Below, one piece after another: positions 62,516 to 64,000 of a stretch of DNA of 64,000 nt (position 1 is the stretch's first letter; each line of letters begins with the position of its first letter). Both the position numbers and the translations under genes were made by a program. The DNA comes from Aplectana chamaeleonis (lineage: Eukaryota; Nematoda; Chromadorea; Rhabditida; Cosmocercidae), in assembly GCA_029168955.1 (NCBI GenBank), contig JAPDOI010001482.1:62001-126000 (forward strand), given 5' to 3'. The notes below the pieces were generated by a model, which was not told the origin of the DNA, ran no database searches, and saw nothing but the letters and a program-made list of their open reading frames with translations.

Positions 62516-63010
62516 TTAGAGTTCTAAATTGTTTGGGAGCCTCCAGATGTCTTTTTTAATCATCAAATGCCAAAATCGTAAAAAACTTTTTTCAGAGGCA
62601 TACCGATTACTGCAAGTTCTAAGATTACAAAACCAAGTCATATCAAAGCTGTAGCGCAAAAGCAGCTTTATCTGGACATATGAACCAGTGGAGAACTCGT
62701 GTACTGTGCTTATCTGGGCCAAATTCCGGTCCGCAATTGCGTCTCGACACGCTTTGCAGCCGCACGCGCTCGAATCAGTCGGGTTTCCGGCGCCAAAGCC
62801 GACTCGATGTGACTTTTTATACAATTTTCTCCAATTTTTCTTAGTTTCCAGCTTCCGAAACCAGCCCAGAGTCACCACATCGGCGGCTGCAGCGCTGGAA
62901 GCTCTTCTGACTCGAGAGAAGCTCTTCTGACTACCAGTATCGTCCACAGTCTTTGGGCCGGCGCGAACTCCCATCGCACCAAGCTTGCTTACGGTTTGCT
63001 GATCTCCCAT
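62516..63010 (-). other. Unassigned 164-codon open frame
   Basis: This is the longest open frame in the window outside tandem repeats and the LINE. It opens MGDQQTVSKLGAMGVRAG and has a lysine/arginine-rich stretch at residues 55-70 and a small cysteine cluster, SACGCKACRD, at residues 80-89, then a hydrophobic, aromatic-rich tail (YSFDMTWFCNLR). The C-x-C-x2-C cluster faintly recalls zinc-binding parts of ISXO2-type transposases, but no catalytic acidic triad is visible and the resemblance may be chance. It lies inside the candidate 62,231-63,951 element. It may be an exon, a transposon relic or a random open frame. I could not identify splice limits. Confidence 0.25.
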
Positions 63011-63328
63011 GGATCGTCTAGGCTGGGACGCGCTGGCCGCAGGCCCCTTTTAAAAAATCCTTTGCGGGCCTGTTACACTTGCACTGCTTAAGACGCCCAT
63101 CTCTTGAATCTCTAGCGTTGATTTGTACGGAAACTTCAAATGGAGAGGAATTAATAGAATTATCGCTGGCGATGGAGAAGCTTACAGCCTTGTTAATCTT
63201 GGTACTGACTATTGATCACCTGGGGCTTCGAAGTAGCTTCTGATATAAAGGATGTTCCTTCCTGTAAAGGCTATTGAAACGTCAGACTCTTAGTAAGTGG
63301 CACTTATTGCATGGAATACGACATGACT

Positions 63329-63832
63329 AACAAGGAAGGGTTGCCTACATCAGACGGAGTTTCGGGATGCACTTTTAATATGTTCTAAGGGGGGGGGGGA
63401 CAGTGTTTCAATATCCAACACTCAAAATCTGCTAAATGCCTCAGCCAGTCCCTAAAAAGATACAAATTTGAACAAGGCCAGAACGGCTCTACCGAAGTGA
63501 GTAGAGCTGCTTTGACGATTGATTTACCTTGGTGTATGTTCAGAATAGATCAGAATTTGGGCAACAATGCATAATTTCTGATCTAAACAGAATCAATGCT
63601 CCAAAATTTTCTAAATCTATTCTGAACACACCTAAAGGTAATTTAATCGTTAAATCGGCTCTACTCACTTCGGCCGAACCGTTCTGGCCTTGATCAGATT
63701 TTCACCTTTTTAGGGACTGCCTGAGGCATTTAGCAGATTCTGAGCATGGGATACTGAAACACTGTCCTCCCCCTAGAACATATTAAAATTGCATCCCGAA
63801 AGTCCATCTGAAGTTGGTAACCCTCCCTTGTT
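63329..63832. mobile_element. Foldback element, AACAAGGAAGGGTTGCC ends
   Basis: A 504-bp palindrome with arms of about 230 bp (63,329-63,560 and 63,601-63,832) and a 40-bp centre. Pairs include TTTCGGGATGCACTTTTAAT with AATTGCATCCCGAAA, ACAGTGTTTCAATATCC with GGATACTGAAACACTGT (one mismatch each), and TCTACCGAAGTGAGTAGAGC with TCTACTCACTTCGGCCGA. The left end is AACAAGGAAGGGTTGCC and the right GGTAACCCTCCCTTGTT. No coding capacity. Confidence 0.82.
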
Positions 63833-64000
63833 CGCGAATGTTGGCGTATTATAACACAAAACAGAATTTGCCGTTTGCCGGTCATTTTTGGGGTTTGCCG
63901 TTGCCGTTTGCCGAAATCTGAAATTCCTTTGCCGCACACCCCTGGTTATAACATACTGTCGTTCTCGGAGCCAAACGGCAGTTCGCATTTGCGCACAACG

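Larger units (their letters stand above)
62231..63951. mobile_element. Candidate 1.7-kb element with 23-bp inverted ends
   Basis: TTATAACCAGGGGTGTGCGG (plus CAA) at 62,231 and its exact complement, (TTG)CCGCACACCCCTGGTTATAA, ending 63,951, are perfect 23-bp inverted repeats. Just inside each end lies a 48-bp block (62,256-62,303 and 63,868-63,916) with TTTGCCGGCCATTTTTGGGG or its TTTGCCGGTCATTTTTGGGG variant. These two blocks are in direct, not inverted, orientation. The interior has one unassigned minus-strand frame (62,516-63,010) and a nested foldback (63,329-63,832). It could equally be two independent solo insertions of a ~100-bp element. No clear target-site duplication. Confidence 0.5.

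Overview
The window is eukaryotic, repeat-dominated DNA with no intact protein-coding gene that I can defend. There is no operon structure, ribosome-binding site, tRNA or rRNA. A short GGGCGTGGCC-containing motif, TTTGCCG/CACACCCCTGG modules, ATTCGAA and ATCCGA tracts and many small foldback elements give it the look of an invertebrate heterochromatic region. A rhabditid-type nematode is my best guess, with low confidence.

Layout. (1) Positions 1-28,422: a continuous 42-bp satellite in + orientation, about 677 units. The first ~10.4 kb stays in 42-bp register and carries higher-order repeats of 168 and 336 bp; the array becomes more broken towards its right edge. (2) 28,423-28,710: a 21-bp satellite that looks like the monomer from which the 42-bp unit arose. 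(3) 28,711-29,857: two inward-facing fragments of the same non-LTR retrotransposon either side of a 239-bp TA tract. (4) 29,858-36,313: the same 21-bp and then 42-bp satellites, inverted. Both satellite/satellite and satellite/LINE junctions are shared between the sides, so 28.4-30.3 kb is an inverted duplication. (5) 31,402-58,218: a tandem duplication with a copy of about 14.2 kb followed by one of about 12.7 kb. Each copy holds a stretch of inverted 42-bp satellite followed by a ~9-kb block of nested foldback elements, a small + strand satellite island and an ATTCGAA minisatellite. (6) 58,207-64,000: single-copy flank with a further foldback, MITE-like elements, two minisatellites, a perfect hairpin and a candidate 1.7-kb element with 23-bp inverted ends.

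The long open frames over the satellite (up to 2,751 codons) occur on both strands because 42 is divisible by three and the unit lacks stops in several frames; I treat them as non-coding. The only recognisable protein-coding relic is the LINE: a PHD-type zinc knuckle followed by the start of an AP-endonuclease domain. No enzyme system, defence system or CRISPR array was found. The most interesting content is structural: the 21-to-42-bp satellite history, arm-specific higher-order repeats, the palindromic junction, and a ~42-bp period in several unrelated minisatellites. Copy 1 of the tandem duplication carries scattered small insertions suggestive of poorer consensus quality, so fine detail between about 30.4 and 44 kb should be read with care.
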